From assembly GCF_900188345.1 (NCBI RefSeq), contig NZ_FZOD01000028.1:42041-106040 (forward strand): a stretch of 64,000 nucleotides of DNA. Direction: 5' to 3'. The notes under the pieces are model-generated. The model was not told where the DNA came from. It was given only the letters and a program-made list of their open reading frames with translations, and ran no database searches. Positions 1 through 8,772 of this stretch are shown here, piece by piece; within the stretch, counting starts at the first letter, position 1; the number at the start of each line of letters is the position of its first letter. The translations under genes and the position numbers were made by a program. This DNA is from Streptosporangium subroseum (lineage in GTDB: Bacteria; Actinomycetota; Actinomycetes; Streptosporangiales; Streptosporangiaceae).

Positions 1-2
1 GG

Positions 3-668
3 TGGCTGCCGGTGGGCGCGGTGGCGCTCTTCCTCGGCACCGACAGCGTGTTCACCACCCAGGGATTGTTCTTCTCCGGCACCGCACTGGTCACCTTCGG
101 CGGCGCGTACGCGGTCCTGGCGTTCGTCGCCCAGCGGGCCGTGGAGGTCTACGGCTGGCTGAGCCCGGCAGAGATGGTGCGCGGACTGGCCCTGGCCGAG
201 ACCACGCCGGGCCCGCTCATCATGGTGGTGCAGTTCGTCGCCTTCCTCGGCGCCTACCGCGACCCCGGAGTCCTGGCCCCGTGGGCTGGCGCACTGCTGG
301 GGGCGTTGCTGACCACCTGGGTGACGTTCGTGCCGTGCTTCCTGTTCATCTTCCTCGGCGCCCCCTACGTGGAGCGGCTGCGGCACAACGCGGCCATCAG
401 CGCGGCGCTGACCGGCATCACCGCCTCCGTGGTGGGTGTCATCGCCAACCTGGCGCTCTACTTCGCCGAGCACACCCTGTTCGGGCGCACCTTCACCTGG
501 GTGTGGGGCCCGTTCAACATCCAGCTTCCTGACCTGGGCACGCTCAGCGCCGTCGCTGCGGCGATCACCGTGGCCGCGCTCGTGATGACATTCGTCCTGA
601 AGTGGCCGATGCTACGCATCCTCGGCATCTGCGCCCTGCTCGGCATCGGCACGATCCTGCTGCCGTAA
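3..668 (+). CDS. chrA: Chromate transporter ChrA family, C-terminal part (5' cut by window edge)
   Basis: The reading frame enters from outside the window and encodes about 221 residues rich in membrane helices. The stretch ALAETTPGPLIMVVQFVAF matches the conserved TPGP-containing segment that opens each half of CHR-family chromate/sulfate antiporters, so this is the second half-domain. The family exports chromate across the cytoplasmic membrane. The N-terminal half lies upstream and cannot be judged. A TauE/SafE-type anion permease follows on the same strand after about 115 bp, so the two may be cotranscribed for oxyanion export; that pairing is inference. Family call is firm, substrate is not. 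Confidence 0.85.
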   Translation, partial: WLPVGAVALFLGTDSVFTTQGLFFSGTALVTFGGAYAVLAFVAQRAVEVYGWLSPAEMVRGLALAETTPGPLIMVVQFVAFLGAYRDPGVLAPWAGALLGALLTTWVTFVPCFLFIFLGAPYVERLRHNAAISAALTGITASVVGVIANLALYFAEHTLFGRTFTWVWGPFNIQLPDLGTLSAVAAAITVAALVMTFVLKWPMLRILGICALLGIGTILLP

Positions 669-783
669 GGCTGGCCCCCGCTGCTGGGAACCGTCGCGGG
701 AGTGCGAGATGGTAGAGATCGGCCGCGCCCACCCAAGGGCCACGGGCAGGGCGAGGGTGGCAGGGCATGGAGGGTGGCAGGGC

Positions 784-1599
784 ATGAGCACCGACGAAGC
801 CGCCATGCCCGCCCGCGCGGTGCGCTCGCTGCCACTGGCGTTTGCCGCCGGCGCGGCGGTGGGCGTGCTGGGCGGGATGATCGGCCTGGGCGGTGCCGAG
901 TTCCGGCTGCCGCTACTGATCAGCCTGTTCGGATTCACCGCCCTGGCCGCGGTCATCGTCAACAAGGCGATGAGTCTGATCGTGGTGCTCACCGCGCTGC
1001 CCGCCCGACTGGCCGCCGTCCCCCTCGCCGAGCTGGCCACACACTGGACCGTCGCGGTCAACCTGCTGGCCGGCAGCCTGATCGGCGCCTGGGCGGGCGC
1101 CTCCTGGGCGGTGAGGATGCGCCCCACCACGCTGTACAAGGTGCTGGCGGCCCTGATGGTAGGCATGGCCGCGGCGCTGGTCCTCACCCACACCGCCACC
1201 CTGTCCACCCTGACCCTGCCCGGCCCGGCACAGACGATCGCCGGGGCCGCGGCCGGATTCGGCATCGGCGTGGTGGCCGCCATCATGGGCGTGGCCGGCG
1301 GCGAGCTGCTGATCCCCACGATCGTGCTGCTGTACGCCGTCGACATCAAGACCGCTGGCAGCTTGTCCCTAGTCGTCTCCCTGCCTACCATGCTGGTCGC
1401 CTTCGCCCGCTACAGTCGCGACGGCAGCTTCGCTGTCCTGGGCGCCAACCTCCGCTTCGTCGCCGTCATGGCCGCCGGCTCCATCACCGGCGCTCTGCTC
1501 GGCGGACTGCTGCTCGGCGTCATCCCGGACCTGGTCCTCATCCCCATCCTGGCCATCGTCTTGCTGATCTCAGCCATCAAGATGGCCCGCCACACCTGA
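784..1599 (+). CDS. TauE/SafE family sulfite/anion exporter
   Basis: The 271-residue product is almost wholly hydrophobic, with about eight membrane segments and two related halves, each opening with a Gly-rich helix (GVLGGMIGLGGAEFRLPLL near the N-terminus and a GIGVVAAIMGVAGGELLIP stretch in the middle), which is the TauE/SafE repeat. The family carries sulfite, sulfonates or other organic anions across the membrane. The ATG at 784 is preferred because GGAGG at 769-773 precedes it with normal spacing; an upstream in-frame GTG/ATG would add a charged tail. It follows the ChrA gene co-directionally. The substrate cannot be read from sequence. Confidence 0.85.
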   Translation: MSTDEAAMPARAVRSLPLAFAAGAAVGVLGGMIGLGGAEFRLPLLISLFGFTALAAVIVNKAMSLIVVLTALPARLAAVPLAELATHWTVAVNLLAGSLIGAWAGASWAVRMRPTTLYKVLAALMVGMAAALVLTHTATLSTLTLPGPAQTIAGAAAGFGIGVVAAIMGVAGGELLIPTIVLLYAVDIKTAGSLSLVVSLPTMLVAFARYSRDGSFAVLGANLRFVAVMAAGSITGALLGGLLLGVIPDLVLIPILAIVLLISAIKMARHT

Positions 1600-1708
1600 C
1601 GTCGGCGCCACCTACTTGCCTAACGTGGCTTAACGACCTTCAAGTGGCTGACCAGCCAGTTCGCTTGACAACCTCAGATAACGAAGGGCAACTCCGCCCG
1701 TGTCGGCT

Positions 1709-1748
1709 CGCTAACGCCACTGACCGTTCCGTTGTCGATCTACGCCCC
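1709..1748. repeat. Possible Tn3-family terminal inverted repeat
   Basis: Read on the minus strand from 1748, this 40-bp stretch begins GGGG, carries GGAACGG in the middle and ends CGTTAGCG. That layout resembles the classical 38-bp Tn3 end (GGGG at the outside, GGAACGAAAA inside, CGTTA at the inner edge) and the better copy at 48715-48752. The outer edge would be at 1748, directly abutting a transposase fragment. The match is imperfect and was judged by eye. Confidence 0.4.
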
Positions 1749-1981
1749 TACACCGACGGGACAAGGACGACGAACCGCATGCCGTCCACGGAGGCGACCA
1801 GGCCGCCGCCCCATGCCTGCGCGAGCGGAATCGACGCCTGGTAGTCGATCAGGGTGGCGTTCGCGGCCCGGTACGTCGCGAGCCGCAGATAGGTCTGGTC
1901 GACGTGCGACAGACGGCTGTACTTCAGCGCGTCCCCGGAGCCGATGACCGGGGTGTAGCCGACGTTGCACCCGTGCGCCAT
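1748..1981 (-). pseudogene. Tn3-family transposase fragment
   Basis: The 77-residue minus-strand frame lines up with residues about 642-713 of the intact transposase at 48823-51873: NVGYTPVIGSGDALKYSRLSH against NIGYAPVVKAGTPALERGRLSH, and ALGGGLVAAIDGMRFVVPVPS against AWGGGLVASVDGMRFVVLVPS. It keeps the Asp of the DGMRF motif, probably the first DDE residue, but has neither the N-terminal domains nor the later acidic residues. Divergence from the intact copy suggests a different, older element. It ends in a stop where the possible terminal repeat starts and overlaps the 3' end of the PanE-like gene by one base. Confidence 0.75.
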
Positions 1982-2982
1982 CAGCGGCTCGGCGATATCC
2001 CCGACATCCCCGCTCTCCCCGACGGCGGCGTCACCTCGCGGGCGAAGCTCGGTTCCGCCGCCTCCAGTCGCGGTACCGCGACCCCCAACCGGCGTGCTTC
2101 CGCCAGGGTGTCTCGGCAGATCTCACGCGGCTCCTCGGCCTCGGGGTCGGAGTGCGCCTCAAAATTCACGCGCGCCGGCGCGAAATGAGTGAGCAGCCAG
2201 GCGAGCGCGGGGGCCGTCAGCCAGGTGGGCGCACGGAACGGTAGCACACCGCCCCGGTGACGTCGCAGGTCAACGCCGCGCGCCTTGAGGAGCGGCAGCA
2301 GCTCACGGCCAGCCAGCAGCCCCTCGCGCAGGTCGCCCGTTGCCCCGGCCAGCTTGGACAAGGAACCCAGCCGCAGGCCCTGCGAGAACAGGCCGGCATC
2401 CGACACGAAATGGACCCACAGCCAGCCGCGGAAGTCAGGTTGTTCCTTAAGCCGGAGCCCGGCCTCGCGAAACGCCTGGCGCACGGCCCGCTCACGTTCG
2501 GTCGGCGGCTGGCCGAAGGTGCCGAAGATGACCGACGGCAGCAGCGCCCCACGGAGCACGCCGTCCGCGCCGAAACCTCCACCGGCCTGGGGAAAGCCCC
2601 AGGCGATCTGGTCGACAGGGAGTGCGCCGATCGCGGTCAGCGGCTCGGTCCAGATGTTGCCGAAGACCAGCACCGTGGCCTGGCCGACACGTGGGGACAG
2701 GAAGGCCGTCGCCTCCGCGAGGCGGTGGTGCGGCACGCTCAGCACGATCAGGTCGAAGTCGTGGTCTGGCTCCAGCGCCTCGCGGTAGCGCACCGGCCAT
2801 TTCTGGACGACGCGCTGCCCCCACACCCGGCGCCGCATATCGAACAGGTCGAGGTCCACTGCGTCTCCGTACGTCGCCGTGCGGCCCGGCCGGACGTAGA
2901 ACTCGACGTCATGTCCCGCCTGGTGCAGGGCCCAGCCGTACATGGTGGCGATCACGCCTCGGCCGAACATCAGGATCTTCAC
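1981..2982 (-). CDS. Ketopantoate reductase (ApbA/PanE) family protein
   Basis: The 333-residue protein opens with a Rossmann dinucleotide-binding segment (MKILMFGRGVIATMYGWALHQAGHDV) typical of ApbA/PanE NADPH reductases, and the rest fits the two-domain length. PanE reduces 2-dehydropantoate in coenzyme A synthesis, but distant relatives beside TetR regulators are common in actinobacteria and probably reduce other 2-oxoacids; I do not assign panE. The gene is divergent from the TetR gene at 3073, with paired palindromes between them. Its last residues (GRAGMSGISPSR) run to the edge of the Tn3 remnant, so the natural C-terminus may have been replaced. Confidence 0.78.
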   Translation of the reverse strand: MKILMFGRGVIATMYGWALHQAGHDVEFYVRPGRTATYGDAVDLDLFDMRRRVWGQRVVQKWPVRYREALEPDHDFDLIVLSVPHHRLAEATAFLSPRVGQATVLVFGNIWTEPLTAIGALPVDQIAWGFPQAGGGFGADGVLRGALLPSVIFGTFGQPPTERERAVRQAFREAGLRLKEQPDFRGWLWVHFVSDAGLFSQGLRLGSLSKLAGATGDLREGLLAGRELLPLLKARGVDLRRHRGGVLPFRAPTWLTAPALAWLLTHFAPARVNFEAHSDPEAEEPREICRDTLAEARRLGVAVPRLEAAEPSFAREVTPPSGRAGMSGISPSR

Positions 2983-3009
2983 GCTGCACCTCGTGGGGTA
3001 CGATCGATT

Positions 3010-3052
3010 TGGAGACCATCTCCACTTCCCAAAATATGGAGGTCATCTCCAT
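3010..3052. promoter_or_regulatory. Two matching TetR-type operators
   Basis: Two near-identical palindromes lie between the divergent starts. One is the perfect TGGAGA-CCA-TCTCCA at 3010-3024; the other is TGGAGG-TCA-TCTCCA at 3037-3051, which extends to ATGGAG-GTCAT-CTCCAT at 3036-3052. They start 27 bp apart, on nearly the same helix face. Their position and symmetry fit binding by the adjacent TetR protein and autoregulation together with the PanE-like gene. Confidence 0.7.
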
Positions 3053-3072
3053 TTGTCAACGCGAGGTAGTGC

Positions 3073-3699
3073 ATGACCGCCGACAAGCCGCTGCGCGCCG
3101 ACGCCCGGCGCAACCGCGAGGCCTTGCTCGCCAAGGCCCGGGAGGTCTTCGACGCCGGAGGCTTCTTCGACCTGCGCTTCGATGATTTCGCCCGCCTGGC
3201 CGGTGTGGGCACCGGAACGCTGTACCGCCACTTCCCCACACGGGAGGCGCTGGCCGAGGCGGTCTATCACGAGGAGGTCGCCACGCTGTGTGACCGCGCC
3301 CGCCAGTTGCAGGCCACGCTGCCCGCGGAGGAGGCCTTGGCGACCTTCCTGCGTGGCATGGTCGGCTACATGGATGCCCACCAGGGCCTCGCCCGGACGC
3401 TGGCCACGCTCATGGCCACCGGCTCGGGTGCGCTCGCCGAGGGTAGTCGGGCGCTGGAGCAGGCTGTCACCGACCTGGTGGCCGCCGCCGTGAAGGACGG
3501 CGCCGTCCGCGACGACGTGGGTGCCGGTGCCGTCATGATGGCACTGCATGGCATCGGTGCGGCCCATGACCGCCCCGGTTGGCGGGCCGAGGCCGACGGT
3601 GTCATCACCCTCGTGCTGGACGGGCTGCGCCGGTCGCACTCAGTCAACGGTCAGCGCGAGCACGAGCACGAGCAGGAGAATGTCGGTGAGTTGAAGTGA
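3073..3699 (+). CDS. TetR family transcriptional regulator
   Basis: The 208-residue product has a TetR N-terminal helix-turn-helix at about residues 8-55, with the characteristic FDDFARLAGVGTGTLYRHFP core and recognition helix. The remainder is a helical ligand-binding domain with no recognisable ligand class. It is divergent from the PanE-like reductase, and the paired operators at 3010-3052 make it the likely repressor of both. The C-terminus carries an unusual charged tail (REHEHEQENVGELK) not needed by the fold, perhaps an extension picked up when downstream DNA was replaced. The start ATG lies just after the second palindrome. Confidence 0.88.
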   Translation: MTADKPLRADARRNREALLAKAREVFDAGGFFDLRFDDFARLAGVGTGTLYRHFPTREALAEAVYHEEVATLCDRARQLQATLPAEEALATFLRGMVGYMDAHQGLARTLATLMATGSGALAEGSRALEQAVTDLVAAAVKDGAVRDDVGAGAVMMALHGIGAAHDRPGWRAEADGVITLVLDGLRRSHSVNGQREHEHEQENVGELK

Positions 3700-4781
3700 G
3701 AATGCCTTTCTGACCGGGGAAAATGGGACTTGTCTAGGGTTCCGTTTTCACTGTCGGGAAGGCATCCCGTAGATGCAATTCAAGCACGCTCCCCAGGCGG
3801 TGTCGGTAGCGTTCGATAGCGAGCGTGAGCGGTGTTTGCCCAGGTCGGCTTGCCTGAGAAGGGCTCTTCATCAACTCGGCCGGGAATGCCCGGTCACGTA
3901 CAGCTACATGGCGGCTTGGGCCATCTTCGGGAGGAGGACGCCGTGACCAACTGCTCCTACGTTGTCTGCTGCGCCGCTCGATCGCGAGTGCCGGCCGGTT
4001 GGGGGAGAGCTTTCACGGTGCTGATTCCTGCGGGTGCTGGAGGAGTGCGCCAGGCCGTCAGCTCGCTTGTCCTACAGCGGGCACGGCTGATAACTGGGGC
4101 AGGGGAGTGGAAGGTGATCCGGCGAGGATACCTGTGGCCGAGTTGGCGTCGCCTGCGATCCGCAGGCTCTTGGTTCGGAGCAGAAAAGCGCCATCGGGTT
4201 TCCTGTGGTGTGGTTGAACAAAGTCCCCTTATTAATCTACATTGTAAAGGCGCTGGATTGATTTCAAGATCATTAACAACAAAAAGGCCTAAAGACCTCT
4301 AGAAACAACAGAGCTATCGCTGTAGATCTTCGGCGTGTAGGGAGATGCGCGCCATGAGCTGATTCAGGTCGGGGTCGATCAGGTCCTTGCTGGTGATGGG
4401 TTAGAGGGTCTGCGGCGACCTGGGGCTGAGCTTGGCCATGAGCGCTCGGAGGGCTCCTTCGCCGCCTGGTTATCTTCTTGGCCCACAGGAGGAAGTGCTG
4501 ATCTTGTCGTAGTGAGGCGTCGGTGTCGGCCTCGCCGCGGAGCATCTCCGCGATGGTGGGGTATCGGGAAGCGATGGTTGCTAGCGCTGACATGACGTGG
4601 CGGCGTTGCTCGCTTTCTTGCTCGGCCAGATGGGCTTGCCAGACCTGGACCGCCGCGACGGGTAGCAGGGCTGCGGCGGTGCAGCACGTTCCCGCGCCAC
4701 ATCAGCAAGAGCTGGCTTTGACCCCGGCGCGGTGCCGTCCCCGCCATCGGCGACGACCGCACGAACCGCCCGGCGAGGCTG
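3700..4781. other. Decayed intergenic region, no confident gene
   Basis: I see no convincing coding sequence here. The open frames have proline/arginine-rich compositions typical of chance frames in GC-rich DNA. About 4222-4320 is strikingly AT-rich for this window (runs such as TTATTAATCTACATTGTAAAG), a sign of foreign or non-coding DNA. A minus-strand stretch around 4480-4600 has a protein-like composition (RHVMSALATIASRYPTIAEM) but matches nothing I recognise. An IS21 scrap follows immediately. Confidence 0.5.
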
Positions 4782-5096
4782 TCATACCGGTGTGGAGACC
4801 AGCGGGGCGTCCCTGCGCTGCTGACGACGGGCCAAGGGGGCCAGCATGCGCTGGACGATGAAGTACTCGGCTACGAGGACGTTACCCAGGATGGACGCCC
4901 ATACGGCGGTGGTATAGGCTCCGGCCCGGCGCAGTGCGACGTAGCGCCGGACCGTGTGATGATCGCAGCCGACGAGTTCGGCGGCTTTGTGGTAGCTGCC
5001 GGTCAGATCGTAGGCAGCCAGAATCTCCATGATGTCCAGGTCGGTCTTCATCGAATCCGTCCGGCGCTCCGGGGTGCTTGCGGTAGCCGACAGCAC
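4782..5096 (-). pseudogene. IS21-family IstA N-terminal fragment
   Basis: The minus-strand frame contains LDIMEILAAYDLTGSYHKAA followed by ELVGCDHHTVRRYVALRRAG, the signature N-terminal helix-turn-helix of IS21-type IstA transposases. After about residue 60 the similarity stops and an unrelated hydrophobic stretch (YTTAVWASILGNVLVAEYFI) runs to a stop, so the catalytic domain is gone and the frame is a chimera. No IstB gene is nearby. It lies directly downstream of the quinone-reductase gene on the same strand. Confidence 0.7.
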
Positions 5097-5118
5097 CCCA
5101 GGCAGACCCGGACTGACG

Positions 5119-6066
5119 TCATCCGATCCGGACGATGCTCTTGCCGCGGGTCGCTCCGCCGGCGAGGTCGGCGATGGCGGTCTCGACGTCGGCCAGCTCG
5201 TATTCGGCGGTGATATCGATGCTGACCTTGCCGTTCCCGACCAGTTCCAGCGCGCGGCGTGCGCTGTCGGCGAGCCGCTCGGGGTGGGTCTGGCTGAGTA
5301 GGTTGCTGTTGTAGGTCAGCATCGACGTGCCCTGCGTCAGCAGATCGTTGACCGAGACCGAGACCGGCTCGAAGGTAGCGATGTTGCCGTAGACCACGGT
5401 CCGGCCGTGCGGGGCCAGGTGTTTCAGGTTGGCCAGCCGAGCCGGGCCGCCGATGGGGTCGAGAATCACATCGAAGTGCTCCCCGTCCAGTGCCTGGGGG
5501 AATTCTTCGCGGCTGAGCGCCTGGTCATAGCCGAGTTGCCGCGCGTAGTCGACCTGTTTCGGATTGCCCACGATGCCTACGACCCGCCCCGCACCGGCGG
5601 CCCGGGCGAACTGCCCCGCGAGCGTACCGACTCCGCCGGCTGCCGCGTGGATCAGGACGCTCTGGCCCGGTCGGACACCCGCGACAGTGTTGATCAGGTC
5701 GTAGGCGGTGGAGGTGACCCAGCCGAACGCGGCGGCGGTCCGTGAGTCCACGGTGGGCGCCGCGATCGCCAGGACCGAGGCAACGACGACGACTTCCGCG
5801 AAGCCACCTGAACTGGTCAGCGCGATGACCTGCTCATTGACACGTGCTGGATCGACGCCCTCGCCAACCGCGATGATCTGCCCGGATGCCTCGAAGCCGG
5901 GCACGAAGGGACGAGGAGTCGGGAAGTGGCCATTAAGGATGAGGACATCCCCCCACTGAACACCCGCGTAAGCGACGCGGATCACTACTTCCCCGCGCCC
6001 AGGGGTGGGCTCGGCGATCTCGGTCACGCGCATCTGATTGTCGGTGGCGAGCACGGCAGCCTTCAT
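5119..6066 (-). CDS. NADPH:quinone reductase-like, zinc-free MDR oxidoreductase
   Basis: The 315-residue protein has the medium-chain dehydrogenase layout: a GroES-like catalytic domain (about 1-120) without zinc-ligand cysteines, then a Rossmann domain with the AAAGGVGTLAGQFARAAGAG nucleotide-binding loop near residue 145. This is the quinone oxidoreductase subfamily, which reduces quinones or activated alkenes with NADPH. It is divergent from a MarR regulator across a short intergenic region with a long inverted repeat, the usual arrangement for an electrophile- or quinone-responsive detoxification pair. Substrate unknown. Confidence 0.85.
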   Translation of the reverse strand: MKAAVLATDNQMRVTEIAEPTPGRGEVVIRVAYAGVQWGDVLILNGHFPTPRPFVPGFEASGQIIAVGEGVDPARVNEQVIALTSSGGFAEVVVVASVLAIAAPTVDSRTAAAFGWVTSTAYDLINTVAGVRPGQSVLIHAAAGGVGTLAGQFARAAGAGRVVGIVGNPKQVDYARQLGYDQALSREEFPQALDGEHFDVILDPIGGPARLANLKHLAPHGRTVVYGNIATFEPVSVSVNDLLTQGTSMLTYNSNLLSQTHPERLADSARRALELVGNGKVSIDITAEYELADVETAIADLAGGATRGKSIVRIG

Positions 6067-6070
6067 AATT

Positions 6071-6152
6071 CACAACTTTCTTGGTCGACTCAGTATTCTG
6101 ATACTCGGACGATAGTGAGTCTCAGGAAGCTGAGTCAAGTGAGAAAGCTGTG
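6071..6152. promoter_or_regulatory. MarR-type control region with long inverted repeat
   Basis: Two 23-bp arms (6071-6093 and 6130-6152) form an imperfect inverted repeat with shared outer CACA.CTTTCT and inner GACTCAG blocks; about 17 of 23 positions agree. Smaller symmetric elements (GTAT-TCTG-ATAC, TGAG-T-CTCA) sit inside. The region spans the whole gap between the divergent quinone-reductase and MarR starts, so a dimeric regulator bound here would control both genes. Confidence 0.6.
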
Positions 6153-6158
6153 ACAAGT

Positions 6159-6638
6159 ATGGTCGAGGTGTCCGCCCAGGAATACCTATGCTCAAGGATC
6201 CGCCGCGCCGAACAGGCTCTGATGGCTCATCACGAAGCTGTCCTGCGTGCTTACGGGCTGGCCATGACCCAGTACACGGTGCTGCTCACCCTCTCCCGCG
6301 AGGAAGGCATGTCCGGCGCCCAACTGGCCCGCGCCTGCGGCGTCACCCAACAGAGCATGGCCACGGTCCTCACCGGTATGCAGGCCAAGGGCCTCATCGA
6401 CCGGCAGCCATCACCCGTGCACGCCAAGGTCATGATCGCCACCCTCACCGACGTCGGCCAGCACCTCCTCGACGAGGCATACCAAGAAGTCAACGTGCTT
6501 GAAAAAGCCTTCGTCGACACGTTCACCCCGGCCGAGCACAGGCAGTTCTGCGATCTGCTCGATCGAGCCACCGAAACTCTGATCGAGCAGACCCTCCGCC
6601 CCACCAAGTCACCATCCCATCGCCCCCCATCAACCTGA
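6159..6638 (+). CDS. MarR family transcriptional regulator
   Basis: The 159-residue protein has the MarR winged helix: a dimer helix, then MSGAQLARACGVTQQSMATV as the helix-turn-helix, the GLIDRQPSPVHAKVMIATLT wing and a C-terminal dimerisation helix. It lacks an obvious conserved redox cysteine at the OhrR position, so the signal is not evident. ATG 6159 is preferred because GAGAAAG at 6141-6147 sits about 11 nt upstream; a GTG at 6150 is possible but inside the inverted repeat. It is divergent from the quinone reductase and is its probable regulator. Confidence 0.88.
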   Translation: MVEVSAQEYLCSRIRRAEQALMAHHEAVLRAYGLAMTQYTVLLTLSREEGMSGAQLARACGVTQQSMATVLTGMQAKGLIDRQPSPVHAKVMIATLTDVGQHLLDEAYQEVNVLEKAFVDTFTPAEHRQFCDLLDRATETLIEQTLRPTKSPSHRPPST

Positions 6639-7163
6639 ATCGAGCCGGGGAGAACCGCTGTCCGCCAGCCTGCTACATCCCGTGTCCGCGGCTGGGATTT
6701 GCCACGAGGTGTCAGTGCGCAGGCCAGAGCGTCATCACGCATCAGGCGCAGGACACTAGGTGGCCGATGCTGTAGGGCATCACCGGGATGGCGCACGAAA
6801 GCGGGGTGAGCTCTCATTGCACGTTTGAGTCCCGCAGCCGAGCCCCGATACCCGTCGGCAGCGAGGGCTTGCCGTAGCTCGGCTGGGTCAGCGCCCGGTC
6901 ACAGCGGGCCGGGTGGCGTGCGGCGAGCTGATCCAGATCAGCTACCGGTCTCGGCTCGGTGGGCGAGGTCGCAACACTGAAGAAGAGCTTGCGGCACATC
7001 TCCGAGAAGAAGAAGCAGGCCGACCGCCTGCGCTGGCATGCCGAACACGGGGAGGGAAAAACCGGTGCTCTCAGCTGACAGCCGTTATCAGGACGTGCGT
7101 GCCACTTGGGGAGTACTGGTCGCATGTTGAGCCCACCGGCGGCGCGTGACAGGCTCGTGCACC
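6639..7163. other. Gap without a recognisable gene
   Basis: About 520 bp separate the MarR gene from the DinB-like gene. A plus-strand stretch near 6961-7080 reads VGEVATLKKSLRHISEKKKQ, which has a coding-like lysine/glutamate bias, but it has no start, no domain I can name and is closed in neighbouring frames. It may be a scrap of a lost gene. Confidence 0.4.
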
Positions 7164-7793
7164 ATGATCGATGATTTCGCGAAAGAGTACCTGCACAGCG
7201 ATCTGCGAGAGATACGCGAGACGATGCTCTGGAAGCTCGACGGGCTCGGCGAGTACGACATCCGCCGGCCCCTGACCTCGACGGGTACCAACCTTCTCGG
7301 CCTGGTCAAACACCTGGCGATCTGGGAGTCCAGATACTTCGGCGAGGTGTTCGACCGACCGTTCCCCGAACCTCTGCCCCGGTGGGACGACGCCGGAGAG
7401 CGCGGCGCCGACATGTGGGCGACCGAGAACGAGACGCGCGAGGAGATCACCGACCGCTACTGTCGCGTCTGGGAGCACTCAGCCGCGACCATAACCGCCC
7501 TCGCCATCGACTCCCCTGGATACGTGCCCTGGTGGCCCCGCCCCAACGTGAAGCTGTTCAACATCCTGGTCCACATGCTCACCGAGACCAGCCGGCACGC
7601 AGGACACGCCGACATCCTGCGCGAACACGTCGACGGTGCGACGGGGACAACAGCCCCACACGCGACTCCGCGGCACGACTCGGCCTTCTGGGAAGCCCAG
7701 CACACGAAGATCGAGCGAGCCGCCAAAGCGGCCGTCACCGAACTCGGCCAGGAACGTCAGCCCTTCACGACGCCGCGAGTTCAACCTCAATAG
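7164..7793 (+). CDS. DinB/DUF664 family protein
   Basis: The 209-residue protein fits the DinB-like four-helix bundle (DUF664). The histidines of GLVKHLAIWESRYFG and of the motif TETSRHAGHADILRE are the usual metal-binding set of this fold. Family members act as thiol-dependent (often mycothiol or bacillithiol) transferases or isomerases; the reaction here is unknown. ATG 7164 (MIDDFAKEYL) is preferred over a GTG at 7146 because family members start at this point. The gene stands alone, 236 bp before the RibD-like reductase. Confidence 0.85.
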   Translation: MIDDFAKEYLHSDLREIRETMLWKLDGLGEYDIRRPLTSTGTNLLGLVKHLAIWESRYFGEVFDRPFPEPLPRWDDAGERGADMWATENETREEITDRYCRVWEHSAATITALAIDSPGYVPWWPRPNVKLFNILVHMLTETSRHAGHADILREHVDGATGTTAPHATPRHDSAFWEAQHTKIERAAKAAVTELGQERQPFTTPRVQPQ

Positions 7794-8029
7794 TGGGGAA
7801 GGCCTTCCCGTCCGACGGCAGCAGCGGTCGGGGAGAGTTGGCCATGGGTGCGCCGCTGCCCGTGCGAGGGTGAAATCGAGATCCGGTGAGTGGTGCTCGA
7901 GCCCAGCCGAGTACGCCGTACTGAGTCCAGAACCCGGGGGACTATCTGCGGACGCAGATCGCGCACCGATTAGGTTTCCGCGCCGCGCCCGTCTGTACGT
8001 GTGAGATCGACTCACGAGAGGCTGGCACG

Positions 8030-8593
8030 ATGCGGAAACTGATCTTCGGCATGAACCTGAGCCTGGACGGCTACATCGCCGCGCCCGGCGACGACCTCGG
8101 CTGGAGCGTACCGAGCGACGAGCTGTTCCAGTGGTGGTCCGACCGTGTGGGGGCGACCGGCCTGGCGCTGTACGGGCGCAAACTGTGGGAGACGATGAGC
8201 TCCCACTGGCCGACCGCCGACCAGCAGCCCGGCGCCACACCGGCGGAGATCGAGTACGCCCGCCGCTGGCGGGACATGCCGAAGGTGGTGTTCTCCTCGA
8301 CGACCAGCACGGTCGACTGGAACACCCGCCTGGTCACCGGCGACGCGGTCACCGAGATCACCCGGCTCAAGGCCGAGGACGGCGGCCCCATGGACATCGG
8401 CGGCGCCACGCTCGCCGGGGCGGCCATGCGGGCCGGGCTGATCGACGAGTACGTGCTGGTCACCAACCCGGTCCTGGTGGGCGGCGGCACGCCGTTCTTC
8501 ACGGCGCTGGACAGCCGGGTGAACCTGACCCTGGTGGAGACGCGGACGTTTCCCGGCGGCGTGATGCTGACCCGATACGAGACGAGGCGATGA
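8030..8593 (+). CDS. RibD C-terminal / dihydrofolate-reductase-like protein
   Basis: The 187-residue product starts MRKLIFGMNLSLDGYIAAPG, the hallmark first strand of the RibD C-terminal (DHFR-like) fold, and has the later GGATLAGAAMRAGLIDEYVL segment that lines the NADPH site. Stand-alone copies such as this are common in actinobacteria, often called YyaP/YwjB-like reductases; the substrate is usually unknown. A purine-rich CGAGAGG precedes the ATG. A GC-rich hairpin at 8773-8797 lies between this gene and the convergent ECF sigma gene. Confidence 0.85.
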   Translation: MRKLIFGMNLSLDGYIAAPGDDLGWSVPSDELFQWWSDRVGATGLALYGRKLWETMSSHWPTADQQPGATPAEIEYARRWRDMPKVVFSSTTSTVDWNTRLVTGDAVTEITRLKAEDGGPMDIGGATLAGAAMRAGLIDEYVLVTNPVLVGGGTPFFTALDSRVNLTLVETRTFPGGVMLTRYETRR

Positions 8594-8772
8594 GCACGGG
8601 CCAGATGCTCGGCTCGTGAGGCCGGGTCGAAATCCTTCCTGGCGTGCTCACCGTGACCCTCGGCTATGAGGGAACCTTCCCCGGCCCCTTCCTTGCGTTC
8701 CGAGTGAGCTGTTGACCGACTCGCTGGAGATGAGGACGACGGCGTCGTTGATCATGATGATGTTCTTCGGAT

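Noticed and set aside
3832..4302. A 156-residue plus-strand frame in the decayed region
   Set aside because: It has no ribosome site or family motif, and it runs through the AT-rich island with a change of composition.
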